Of a DNA stretch of 64,000 nt, positions 8,918 to 16,700 are shown piece by piece. Positions within the stretch are counted from its first letter, which is position 1. Each line of letters starts with the position of its first letter. This stretch comes from Clostridia bacterium (lineage in GTDB: Bacteria; Bacillota; Clostridia; Lachnospirales; Cellulosilyticaceae), in the NCBI GenBank assembly GCA_029239755.1, contig JARBUI010000003.1, positions 124,001-188,000 on the forward strand, in the 5' to 3' direction. The notes below the pieces were generated by a model. The model was not told the DNA's origin, ran no database searches, and saw only the letters and a program-made list of their open reading frames with translations. The position numbers and the translations under genes are program-made.

Positions 8918-9880
8918 TTAAGCTATCTGCCTAACCAAGTAATAAATGAAAGCGAATGCTATAATCCCCACGAGAGATGTGACATACATCAAACTATTTG
9001 TCCTAAGAATATCCTCATCCTCTATCTCCCTTGTTTGGTCTCCAATAGTCGGTTTATAAACTACTTCACCAAAATATGTATTTGTTCCTCCGAGCTGCAC
9101 TCCTAGCGCCCCAGCTACTGAGCCCTCTGGATAGGCACAGTTAGGACTTTTGTGATTTTTTCTGTCTCTTAAGGCTATCTTGATAGATTGAACCCCATTA
9201 AATCCTAGTAGAAAGCTTGCTATCATCATAAGTACTGAAGTTAGTCTAGCTGGTATGAAATTCGCCACGTCATCAATCTTTGCAGATACAAATCCAATAT
9301 CTTTATATTTCTCATTTTTATAACCCACCATTGAATCTAGAGTATTAACAGCTTTATAAGCAAGCGCAAGTGGTGCTCCTCCTATAAAGGCATAGAGTAA
9401 AGGAGCGATAATGCCGTCCACTGTATTTTCTGCTACCGTTTCAACTGTTGCTCTTACGATTTCTTTTTTGGTAAGATTAGTCGTATCTCTACCTACTATA
9501 AATGAAAGCTGGGTTCTTGATTCTTCTAGGGTACCAGTTCGGAGCGTACGATATATTTTTACCGCTTCATCCTTTAAACATTTGGTAGCCAGAGTTGTAT
9601 AAATTAAGAGAATGCTTACAGATGTATAAACTGCGGGATGTATACTGCTTAGTTTAATAATGACGTAGGATGTGGCATAAGTACAACCTACTACAACAAA
9701 CCAAAGTATACCTCCTCCTATCTTCAGCTGCTTAGGAGATTTCATATGCTTTCTGACCTCTTTTTCAACAGCTCTTATAAGTTTTCCTATATACCTCACA
9801 GGATGCGGAAAGGAGTAAGGGTCTCCTAGTACTAAATCTAATAAATAACCTAAAACAATCGTTATTAAATGCATCTCCAT
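8918..9880 (-). CDS. cbiB: Adenosylcobinamide-phosphate synthase
   Basis: CbiB is an integral membrane enzyme that joins aminopropanol (or its phosphate) to adenosylcobyric acid. The 320-residue protein has the family start HLITIVLGYLLDLVLGDP, the PHPVRYIGK motif near residue 27, VAENTVDGIIAPLLYA near residue 148, a KAVNTLDSMVGYKN motif near residue 177, and several hydrophobic segments including the C-terminal VGIIAFAFIYYLV. The ATG at 9880 overlaps the TGA of cbiP by one base (TGATG); a GTG at 9883 is a possible alternative. It is the second gene of the riboswitch-led operon. The long hairpin-rich gap that follows separates it from cobD. Confidence 0.93.
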   Translation of the reverse strand: MEMHLITIVLGYLLDLVLGDPYSFPHPVRYIGKLIRAVEKEVRKHMKSPKQLKIGGGILWFVVVGCTYATSYVIIKLSSIHPAVYTSVSILLIYTTLATKCLKDEAVKIYRTLRTGTLEESRTQLSFIVGRDTTNLTKKEIVRATVETVAENTVDGIIAPLLYAFIGGAPLALAYKAVNTLDSMVGYKNEKYKDIGFVSAKIDDVANFIPARLTSVLMMIASFLLGFNGVQSIKIALRDRKNHKSPNCAYPEGSVAGALGVQLGGTNTYFGEVVYKPTIGDQTREIEDEDILRTNSLMYVTSLVGIIAFAFIYYLVRQIA

Positions 9881-11400
9881 CACTCTCTTATCAGCTTATA
9901 AATAGTTTCTAGGTCAACACTCTCTCGCACAATCTGTGCCATTTTATCATATTCTCTATCTTTAAATTCTTTAAATGAAGTGACATCACTTATTTTCGCT
10001 TCTAAACCTTTTTTGTCCCTTATGTGATTTAATAGGCTCCTTGTAAACTCGATTTCATCAAAGATACCATGAAGATAGGTGCCTATTACGTTACCCTCTT
10101 CATTTGTGCACCCTTCCTGGCATTCCACCTTTTGTCCTAGTCTTTCATTTATCGTTAAGATGGGACTAGCCCCTTTACCAAGCGTACTGATACCCATATG
10201 AATTTCATAGCCACATACCTTTTTATCAGCTAATCCTTCTAAATAACCTGAAAGATTTTGGTTAATAGTTCCTTGTACTTGAGTTGTTACTTTCTCTTCT
10301 TCAAAAACTGTTTCAATATCTAAAAGCCCTAGCCCATCCAGTTCGCCGATTCCACATTCAACCCCCCTTGGATCGCAAAGCTTTTTGCCTAGGATCTGAT
10401 ACCCACCGCATATACCAACTACAAGTTTGCCTGCCTTACTGAATTCAATAATCTGCTTTGCAAGACCGCTTTCTTTAAGATACAGAAGATCTTCAATTGT
10501 GTTTTTGCTGCCTGGAATAATAAGAACATCTGGATTTCCTATGTTTTTGCCCCTAGTAATATATTTAATGCTTACATCTTCCTGAGTCTCAAATATATTA
10601 CAGTCTGTAAAGTTTGAAATATGAGGAAGGCACACGACTTCGACTTGAATATCTTTTTGCTTGTTACTTTGATGGTTAAAGCGAGTTGTTAAGCTGTCTT
10701 CATCTTCAATATTCACGTGCATATAAGGGATAACACCTAATACCGGAATCTTAATAATGTCTTCTAACATTTTGATGCCTGGTTCCAGGATCTTTACATC
10801 TCCTCTAAACTTATTGATAATAACTCCTTTAACACGTTTCTTTTCTTCTTCAGTAAGAAGCATAATCGTCCCTACTAATGCAGCAAAAACGCCGCCTTTA
10901 TCTATATCCCCTATTAGGATAACCGGTGAATCTGCTATTTCTGCCATGCCCATATTTACAATGTCTTTATCTCTAAGATTGATCTCTGCCGGGCTCCCTG
11001 CTCCTTCAATGACTACAACATCATTTTCTCTCTCTATGGTTTCATAAACTTCCCTAATCATTCCTGAAAGCTGTGGCTTAAATTCATGATACTCTACTGC
11101 ACTCATGTTGCCGTATACCTTGCCGTTTAAAACAACTTGACAATGCTTATCTGCATGAGGCTTAAGAAGGACTGGATTCATTTTAACGTTAGGCAAAACC
11201 CCTGCAGCTTCTGCTTGGAAAACTTGGGCCCTTCCCATCTCTAATCCTTCTTCTGTAATATAGGAGTTAAGTGCCATGTTTTGTGATTTGAACGGAATAA
11301 CTTTCAATCCATCCTGATGAAAAATACGACAAAACGCGGCTACGATAAAACTTTTCCCTGCATTTGATGCTGTCCCTTGAAACATGATAGGTCTTCCCAT
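9880..11400 (-). CDS. cbiP: Cobyric acid synthase (glutamine-hydrolysing)
   Basis: CbiP amidates the b, d, e and g carboxylates of adenosylcobyrinic acid a,c-diamide. The N-terminal synthetase domain starts [17 protein letters not shown] and includes [11 protein letters not shown] and [14 protein letters not shown]. The C-terminal class-I amidotransferase domain has the nucleophile motif [13 protein letters not shown] and the distal histidine in [13 protein letters not shown] set the start at 11400 (506 residues) because GGAGG lies 7 bases upstream; the ATG at 11406 is almost inside that ribosome site. It is the first gene after the B12 riboswitch, so its expression should fall when corrinoid is abundant. 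Confidence 0.95.
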   Translation of the reverse strand: MGRPIMFQGTASNAGKSFIVAAFCRIFHQDGLKVIPFKSQNMALNSYITEEGLEMGRAQVFQAEAAGVLPNVKMNPVLLKPHADKHCQVVLNGKVYGNMSAVEYHEFKPQLSGMIREVYETIERENDVVVIEGAGSPAEINLRDKDIVNMGMAEIADSPVILIGDIDKGGVFAALVGTIMLLTEEEKKRVKGVIINKFRGDVKILEPGIKMLEDIIKIPVLGVIPYMHVNIEDEDSLTTRFNHQSNKQKDIQVEVVCLPHISNFTDCNIFETQEDVSIKYITRGKNIGNPDVLIIPGSKNTIEDLLYLKESGLAKQIIEFSKAGKLVVGICGGYQILGKKLCDPRGVECGIGELDGLGLLDIETVFEEEKVTTQVQGTINQNLSGYLEGLADKKVCGYEIHMGISTLGKGASPILTINERLGQKVECQEGCTNEEGNVIGTYLHGIFDEIEFTRSLLNHIRDKKGLEAKISDVTSFKEFKDREYDKMAQIVRESVDLETIYKLIRE

Positions 11401-11483
11401 GAGCATTCCTCCTTATAAGTTTAAAACATAGGCAGGCAAGGTACCTGCTGCTGTGAATTAGAGCTAAAAACTATAAATAAGTA

Positions 11484-11510
11484 CAAAAAAAGCTCCTAAA
11501 AGGAGCTTAT
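11484..11510 (-). terminator. Riboswitch-controlled intrinsic terminator
   Basis: Reading on the minus strand, ataagctccttttaggagct forms a perfect short stem followed by seven T residues (plus strand 11485-11491). It lies directly downstream of the cobalamin riboswitch and about 85 bases before cbiP. This is the layout expected of an expression platform that stops transcription when the aptamer binds cobalamin. Confidence 0.85.
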
Positions 11511-11534
11511 ACATACAATACTGGTGTATTATCG

Positions 11535-11735
11535 TATTACTGCCTTTCCCTCCGAAAGCGTAACATTCTATTTTAGGTAGGTCTCCTGGCTAACGAATCA
11601 TCTTATTTATTCACCTTCCCATACAAATGTACAGTGGCTAATGAATATAAAATCCTATATTCATGAATAAATAATCCTCGTTTACAGTAGCGGGGGCTGC
11701 AGCGATTTTCGCATTTCCCTATTAAGCAGTAGCTT
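11535..11735 (-). promoter_or_regulatory. Cobalamin (B12) riboswitch aptamer
   Basis: On the minus strand the B12 box gccaggagacctacct (plus 11574-11589) is an excellent match to the conserved cobalamin element. About 100 bases upstream are the other conserved blocks: agggaaatgcgaaaatcg, then gctgcagcccccgctactgt (plus 11684-11703). Between them lies gggaaggtgaataa, and downstream of the B12 box is an aggggaaaggcag-like stem close to the terminator. It precedes cbiP and ends in an intrinsic terminator, so it should repress the cbi operon at transcription level in response to adenosyl- or methylcobalamin. Exact aptamer edges are approximate. Confidence 0.95.
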
Positions 11736-12075
11736 GTAAGCCGAAGCTTGAAAGCTTTGTGCACCTAAAACTTTAGAATATTAATTTATTTAATTATATA
11801 TTTATTATTAAGAATAACTTAAAACTATAATATTTTATATAACTATATTACTGTTTATATAAATTTATTATTATAAAATATGTGTTCTGCTTTATGTCCC
11901 TATTGTAGTATAAAATATCGTTTTGATAAATGCACTATTTAATTAAATGTACCACTTTATTGTCATTTTAATATTTTATAATTTGTCAGGTTCTCGATTA
12001 TTCTATTATATCATCTGAAAAACTTATATTTCAGACTTTGCTTAGATTATATTACAACACTAAATGAGTAGCAAG
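11736..12075. other. A/T-rich leader and promoter region of the cbi operon, no gene
   Basis: About 340 bp between the riboswitch and the end of the first cobT. It is extremely A/T-rich with many TATAAT-like hexamers, so a single promoter cannot be assigned with confidence. A minus-strand TATACT (from plus agtata at 11918-11923) sits just downstream of the motif at 11932-11970, which recurs upstream of the importer-cobT operon. No terminator is evident after cobT. Confidence 0.45.
11932..11970. promoter_or_regulatory. Shared 39-bp upstream element, copy 1 (cbi operon)
   Basis: The palindromic core atttaattaaat (11937-11948) followed by accacttta-tgtca aligns with atttagttaaat (16504-16515) followed by aacactttt-tgtc at 16499-16537, with about three quarters of the aligned bases identical. 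This copy lies upstream of the riboswitch leader and the other upstream of the importer binding-protein gene. A common transcription-factor site is the simplest reading; which regulator binds is unknown. Confidence 0.5.
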
Positions 12076-13146
12076 CTATTTCCATATTCCTATATAGTTC
12101 TCTTTTTCAATCATTGCTTCTTCAAATGTTCCCATAGTATATAGCGTATGGAGTGATATATCCATTAACTGAAATGTTAATGTACACCCCGTTCCTTCGC
12201 CTAACCTCATACCAACATGAAAATACGGCTCAAGCCCTAAAGCTTTCATAGCGATAGCCATTCCTGTTTCCTTTGACATATGTGATGGAAATATATACTG
12301 CTTACATTTAGGTTCTATGCGGCAGGCACAAAGGGCTGCAACTGCAGAAATAAATCCATCTATCACGACTGCTTTTTTATTTCTGGCTGCCCCTAAGAAT
12401 ACCCCGCACAACCCTGCTAAATCGAATCCTCCTACTTTTGCTAGAACATTAATGACATCTTCTTTACAAGGATTGTGTTTTTGAATAGCTCTAGTAATGG
12501 CACTAACTTTCCTATCAAAGGTTTCTTGCTTTACTCCTGAACCTTTTCCAACTACACTTTTTACATCTGATCCAGTAAGAATACTTAATACTGCTGCAGA
12601 GGTTGTTGTATTCCCAATACCCATTTCTCCTGTGCCAAAAACTTCATATCCTTTATTAATTAGAGTCTCAACTGCTTCTATCCCCAGATTGATCGCCATT
12701 ACAGCTTCTTTTTTTGTCATAGCAGGTTCTAAACATATGTTGAATGTGCCTTGTCTAATTTTTCTATTATGTACTGAAGGTGAATCAATTTCTCCTTTTA
12801 TCCCTAAATCCACAATATGAATATCTGATCTTGAGAAATTTGTCATTCTATTAATAGCCGTTATCCCTTTTGTAAAGTTATACGTGACTTGATGGGTAAC
12901 ATTTTGAGGGCATTCACTCACCCCTTCGTCACATACTCCGTTATCACTGCACATAATTACAATTACTTTTTTATCTATGCTGATATTTTTAGTTTTTTGG
13001 ATTCCCGCCAGCTGAATAACTATTTCTTCTAATATACCCAAAGATCCAACTGGTTTTGTAAGATTATCAATATATTTCTCTACTTCTTTCTCTATAGCCA
13101 CATCCCTTGAATCAATTTCACGTGCATATTCTAAAATATCATACAT
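12076..13146 (-). CDS. cobT: Nicotinate-nucleotide:dimethylbenzimidazole phosphoribosyltransferase, copy 1
   Basis: CobT transfers phosphoribose from nicotinate mononucleotide to a lower-ligand base, giving the alpha-ribazole phosphate used in cobamide assembly. The 356-residue sequence has LTKPVGSLG near residue 30, MCSDNGVCDEG near residue 64, GTGEMGIGNTTTSAA near residue 171, GFDLAGLCG near residue 240 and RLGEGTG near the C-terminus, where Glu317 corresponds to the catalytic base of the Salmonella enzyme. GGAG lies 9 bases before the ATG. It is 22 bp downstream of an ABC permease gene and is evidently the last gene of that transporter operon rather than of the cbi operon. A close paralogue is at 36487-37557. 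Confidence 0.93.
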   Translation of the reverse strand: MYDILEYAREIDSRDVAIEKEVEKYIDNLTKPVGSLGILEEIVIQLAGIQKTKNISIDKKVIVIMCSDNGVCDEGVSECPQNVTHQVTYNFTKGITAINRMTNFSRSDIHIVDLGIKGEIDSPSVHNRKIRQGTFNICLEPAMTKKEAVMAINLGIEAVETLINKGYEVFGTGEMGIGNTTTSAAVLSILTGSDVKSVVGKGSGVKQETFDRKVSAITRAIQKHNPCKEDVINVLAKVGGFDLAGLCGVFLGAARNKKAVVIDGFISAVAALCACRIEPKCKQYIFPSHMSKETGMAIAMKALGLEPYFHVGMRLGEGTGCTLTFQLMDISLHTLYTMGTFEEAMIEKENYIGIWK

Positions 13147-13168
13147 TTATCTTGTCTCCTAAAATGTG

Positions 13169-14008
13169 TTATCCCTTAACAGCTCCGCCAGTAAGTCCTG
13201 CTACCATGTATCTTTGTAAGAATATAAACATTAATATAACAGGTAATGAGGCGCATACTGCCAGAGTCATCATTCCTGAATAATCATGAGCAAATTCTCC
13301 TATAAAACTTTGTGCAATACCTACTGGCAAAGTCCTCATTTCATCTCTATTCATAATAATCATTCCAAACAGGTAGTCATCCCAAGATTGTAAAAATGTA
13401 TAAATACCTACTGCTACTAGTCCTGGCTTTAAAAGCGGTACTATGATTCTGAACAAGGTCCCCATCCTGCTGCATCCATCAATTTTAGCAGATTCATCAA
13501 GAGAAGTCGGAATAGTATCAAAGAATGATTTTAGCAGCCATATAGATAATGGTAAACCAAGCATAGTATCTGCCAAAACAAGACCTGTATAAGTATTAAT
13601 AAGTCCTAGTTTAGAATAAAAAGTGTATAACGAAATAAGTATAGCTACAATAGGAAACATCTGAATCGATAAAATGCTTGTCATAAAAAAGTTTCTTCCA
13701 AAAAATCTAAATCTTGATAATGAATATCCTGCGAAAATAGAAGTTATGATACATAGTAAAACTGTTAATCCTGATACAATCGTGCTGTTTTTGAAAAACA
13801 CGAGATATTTAGGCATTGATAATATCTTTTTATAGGACTCAATTGTGCCTTTAAATGGGTTGAACTGCGGTGGCCACGCCATGAGCGTAGCATTGTCCAT
13901 AAAAGATGAAACAAACATCCAGTATACCGGGAATATAAATACTAACAAGCATAAGCATATAGTGAAGTACTTTAAAATAGGGCCCATTATCTTTTTTCTC
14001 TTATTCAT
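13169..14008 (-). CDS. CUT1-type ABC importer permease (MalG-like)
   Basis: A 279-residue inner-membrane permease with about six membrane segments, starting LKYFTICLCLLVFIFPVYWMF. It carries the binding-protein-dependent transport signature around residue 178 (ESAKIDGCSRMGTLFRIIVPLLKPG), the EAA loop that docks the ATPase. Together with the gene upstream it would form the channel of a carbohydrate-type (CUT1) importer. It is preceded by GAGGGG, lies 14 bp after the partner permease and 22 bp before cobT. No ATP-binding subunit is encoded nearby; CUT1 systems often borrow a shared MsmK-type ATPase. The substrate cannot be read from the sequence. Confidence 0.9.
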   Translation of the reverse strand: MNKRKKIMGPILKYFTICLCLLVFIFPVYWMFVSSFMDNATLMAWPPQFNPFKGTIESYKKILSMPKYLVFFKNSTIVSGLTVLLCIITSIFAGYSLSRFRFFGRNFFMTSILSIQMFPIVAILISLYTFYSKLGLINTYTGLVLADTMLGLPLSIWLLKSFFDTIPTSLDESAKIDGCSRMGTLFRIIVPLLKPGLVAVGIYTFLQSWDDYLFGMIIMNRDEMRTLPVGIAQSFIGEFAHDYSGMMTLAVCASLPVILMFIFLQRYMVAGLTGGAVKG

Positions 14009-14022
14009 TTTCCTACCCCTCT

Positions 14023-14970
14023 CTACATTGTGTCATTGTTACGTTTATCAGATTTCTTATTATAATAAATAGTTAATGATGCTAATACAATAAGCCACAA
14101 CACCCCTATAGCAGAACCAGCACCTAAATCATATTCTGTAAACGCTTTATTATAAGCTGCGATAGATAACGTTGTTGTTTTATTAACAGGTCCCCCTGCA
14201 GTCATATTATAAATGATGGTATACATTTGGAAATTACTCATAATAGCTATGATAACAGTCGAATCTAAAACAGGCCTTATAGACGGTATCATAATGTGTC
14301 TAAATATCTGCCACTTTGTTGCCCCATCAATTTCTGCTGCTTCCATATAATCCTTAGATATAGATTGAAGTCCAGCCAAAATCATTACAATCATATAGGG
14401 TGTTTGCTTCCATATAGTGGCTATCACAACTGTGACCATCCCATACTTCATACTCTGTACCCATTGCATATTAGCATTTTGTATGAGCCCTAAAGCGTTC
14501 AGTATGTAATTAATGATCCCATACTGAGGCTGAAACATCCAACTCCAGAGCAAAGCAACAACAACAGAAGGTATAGTCCAAGAAACAAGAAATAAGCCTC
14601 TAAATACATTGGTATATTTCATTTTTGTATTTAATAGTAAGGCTATACACATAGCGATAACAAATTGAGTGCCTACTGCAAAAAATACAAATATAAAAGT
14701 ATTCTTAAAATAAACAAATATTTCTTTGCTTTCAAAAAGCTTTTTATAGTTCTGGAAGTTATTCCAAGTAGGATTGTTCATAGTCGCTATTGTGTATTCG
14801 TTAAAACTCATCCATATACCTTTTATAATCGGCGCAAATACTACTATTCCTAGTATAAGCATGGCAGGGATAATTAGCATCATACCAAAGATGTTATCTT
14901 TTTGAGTATTGGTTAATCTTCGTTTTAAATTTCTATTATCTATTTTGCTCACAACTGATGAATTAGACAT
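14023..14970 (-). CDS. CUT1-type ABC importer permease (MalF-like)
   Basis: A 315-residue permease with a cytoplasmic N-terminus and about six hydrophobic segments, the first being IFGMMLIIPAMLILGIVVFAP. The EAA loop is EAAEIDGATKWQIFRHIMIPSIRP near residue 222. It pairs with the MalG-like permease just downstream and with the lipoprotein encoded upstream. An AGGAAG ribosome site precedes the ATG. Family assignment to the MalF/UgpA type is good; substrate is unknown. Its location in an operon that ends with cobT is unusual for a sugar importer. Confidence 0.9.
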   Translation of the reverse strand: MSNSSVVSKIDNRNLKRRLTNTQKDNIFGMMLIIPAMLILGIVVFAPIIKGIWMSFNEYTIATMNNPTWNNFQNYKKLFESKEIFVYFKNTFIFVFFAVGTQFVIAMCIALLLNTKMKYTNVFRGLFLVSWTIPSVVVALLWSWMFQPQYGIINYILNALGLIQNANMQWVQSMKYGMVTVVIATIWKQTPYMIVMILAGLQSISKDYMEAAEIDGATKWQIFRHIMIPSIRPVLDSTVIIAIMSNFQMYTIIYNMTAGGPVNKTTTLSIAAYNKAFTEYDLGAGSAIGVLWLIVLASLTIYYNKKSDKRNNDTM

Positions 14971-15053
14971 TATATCACTTCCTTTTCATATAGCAAAGGA
15001 GCTAGGTGGCTTACTCCTAACCCCTTTTACTTATTATAGTTACTATTTACCTA

Positions 15054-16430
15054 CTATTGCTTATATTTATCTTTTACCTTTTTATCTAACTCTTTAACTA
15101 CTGCCCCTGGATCTTCGTTGTTCATACTAACCCTTTGAACAGCTTCTGCAATATCCTCACACGCAACTAAAAATCCTTCATTTGATGTTGGCAGTGCTCT
15201 TGCAAAGTCAAGTGCTTCCACAAAAGGTTTCAGCATTGCGTTTTGTTCTTGAGTATAAAATTCTAATGCTTTTACACTATTTCTAGCAGGTAGCTTGTTA
15301 CCATTATTTTCATTATAGACTTTCATACCTTCTGGCCCTGTTAAGAAATCAATAAACTTGCCAACTGCTTCTTTATTTTTACTGTCATTAAATGCAACAA
15401 GGTGATGTTCTACGGCAAAAGTATTTCCTTTTTCGCTATCTGCCCCTGGAATAAATGTAATACCATATTCTTTTTGGAACTCTTTTCCTTTAGGGCTTCC
15501 TTTTTCAAATACACTAATCCCAGCTTCCATGTCAAAGTGGAAACCAACTTGACCCTGAGCGAATAAATTCCTTAGCTCTTTTATTTCAAGTCCTTCTGGT
15601 GAAATACCCGATTTAATAAGCTTTTGTGCTTCTGTAAGCGCCGCTATGTTGCCTGGTGAATCCACCACTACTTTACCCGTATCATCAACTAACTCTCCAC
15701 CATTTTGCCACATGTTAAGAAGAAAGAAATATCCCGCTCCAGGCAATTTTTTAGAAGATAAACCTAACCCATATACTTTGTTTCCATTTTCGTCTTTACC
15801 TAAAGCAGCTATCTTTTCTGCTTGTTCCATAAGCTCAGCCCATGTTTTAGGTGGCTCAGTGTACCCTGCTTTTTGCATTAAGGTTTTGTTATAATACAGC
15901 ATAATAGGACTTGGGGCCCAAGGTGCACTTACCATTTTCCCATCATATTTAGTTCCTGCCAGTAATCCTGGGAAATAGTCATCAATTGCTTCTTTAGGAA
16001 GAAGATCGTCTAGAGGTGCTAATACTTTTGCATTATTGAGTGATACAACCCATTCAGTTTTTACTTGAGCTAAGTCAGGGGCATTTCCACCACTAGACAT
16101 AATAAGAAGCTGATCTTTAATGGAGTTGTATGGATAAGCTACTTGTTCAATTGTTATATTAGGATTGAGTTCTGTAAATTTGTTACACATTGCATCAAAA
16201 GCAGGTTTTGTAGAGTCCTCAGCTGATCCCCAGTTTACAAAAGTAAGTTTAATAGGTTCTTCTGACTTAGCAGGTTCTTGCGTTGAACTATCCTTTGCAG
16301 TATCCTTTGCCTCTTCCACTTTAGTTGCTGGCTCTGCTGATGTACTGGCCTTTTGACTGCATCCTGTGAATACAGAACCTACTAAAAGCATTGCAGTAAA
16401 CAGACTTACTATTTTTTTTAATTTTTTCAT
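15054..16430 (-). CDS. Extracellular solute-binding lipoprotein (CUT1 family)
   Basis: A 458-residue binding protein. The N-terminus is a lipoprotein signal, KKLKKIVSLFTAMLLVGSVFTGC, with the acylated cysteine at residue 24, followed by a Ser/Glu/Ala-rich linker. The mature part has the family-1 fold with LTFVNWGSAED at its start, then APWAPSPIMLYYNKTLMQKAG and WAELMEQAEK, as in maltose-, raffinose- and glycerol-phosphate-type receptors. It is the first gene of the operon with the two permeases and cobT. The 39-bp element at 16499-16537 lies roughly 70 bases upstream. A sugar or glycoside ligand is expected from the family; a link to lower-ligand precursors is only a hypothesis from the cobT linkage. 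Confidence 0.9.
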   Translation of the reverse strand: MKKLKKIVSLFTAMLLVGSVFTGCSQKASTSAEPATKVEEAKDTAKDSSTQEPAKSEEPIKLTFVNWGSAEDSTKPAFDAMCNKFTELNPNITIEQVAYPYNSIKDQLLIMSSGGNAPDLAQVKTEWVVSLNNAKVLAPLDDLLPKEAIDDYFPGLLAGTKYDGKMVSAPWAPSPIMLYYNKTLMQKAGYTEPPKTWAELMEQAEKIAALGKDENGNKVYGLGLSSKKLPGAGYFFLLNMWQNGGELVDDTGKVVVDSPGNIAALTEAQKLIKSGISPEGLEIKELRNLFAQGQVGFHFDMEAGISVFEKGSPKGKEFQKEYGITFIPGADSEKGNTFAVEHHLVAFNDSKNKEAVGKFIDFLTGPEGMKVYNENNGNKLPARNSVKALEFYTQEQNAMLKPFVEALDFARALPTSNEGFLVACEDIAEAVQRVSMNNEDPGAVVKELDKKVKDKYKQ

Positions 16431-16498
16431 TTTGTTTCCCCCTATTCATATTTTCTCTTCACATGTATATTATAAATAAAAATACCTTTGTATCGAAT

Positions 16499-16537
16499 AC
16501 ACCATTTAGTTAAATATAACACTTTTTTGTCTTATTT
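16499..16537. promoter_or_regulatory. Shared 39-bp upstream element, copy 2 (importer-cobT operon)
   Basis: The core atttagttaaat with flanks acacc and aacactttt-tgtc matches the element at 11932-11970. A minus-strand TATAAT-like hexamer (from plus attata at 16469-16474) lies between it and the start codon, placing the element where an activator site would be. Assignment as an operator is inference from the repetition. Confidence 0.5.
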
Positions 16538-16666
16538 CAACCTCGCAATTACTTTAATGATAGTTTTTCTCGAATATAGATCTGACTTTTTATTCATTTT
16601 TTTATCTCTAGTTTTTTCTTTACCTTTAGTTCATTATTTTGTCATTGATTTCATTACATAATAATC

Positions 16667-16694
16667 CCCCTTATGAAAGATTTCATAAAGGGGA
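16667..16694 (-). terminator. Hairpin downstream of the multi-module Fe-S protein gene
   Basis: The palindrome cccc-ttatgaaa / tttcataa-gggg lies just after the stop codon at 16701 on the minus strand. The stem is strong, but the following minus-strand bases (attattatg) are only weakly T-rich, so it may be a poor terminator or an mRNA 3' end stabiliser. Confidence 0.5.
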
Positions 16695-16700
16695 GATGTA

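Noticed and set aside
1..11400. Loss of cbiL, cbiK, cobU, cobS and cobC as evidence of an incomplete pathway
   Set aside because: The operon runs off the left edge, so these genes may lie just outside; absence cannot be claimed.
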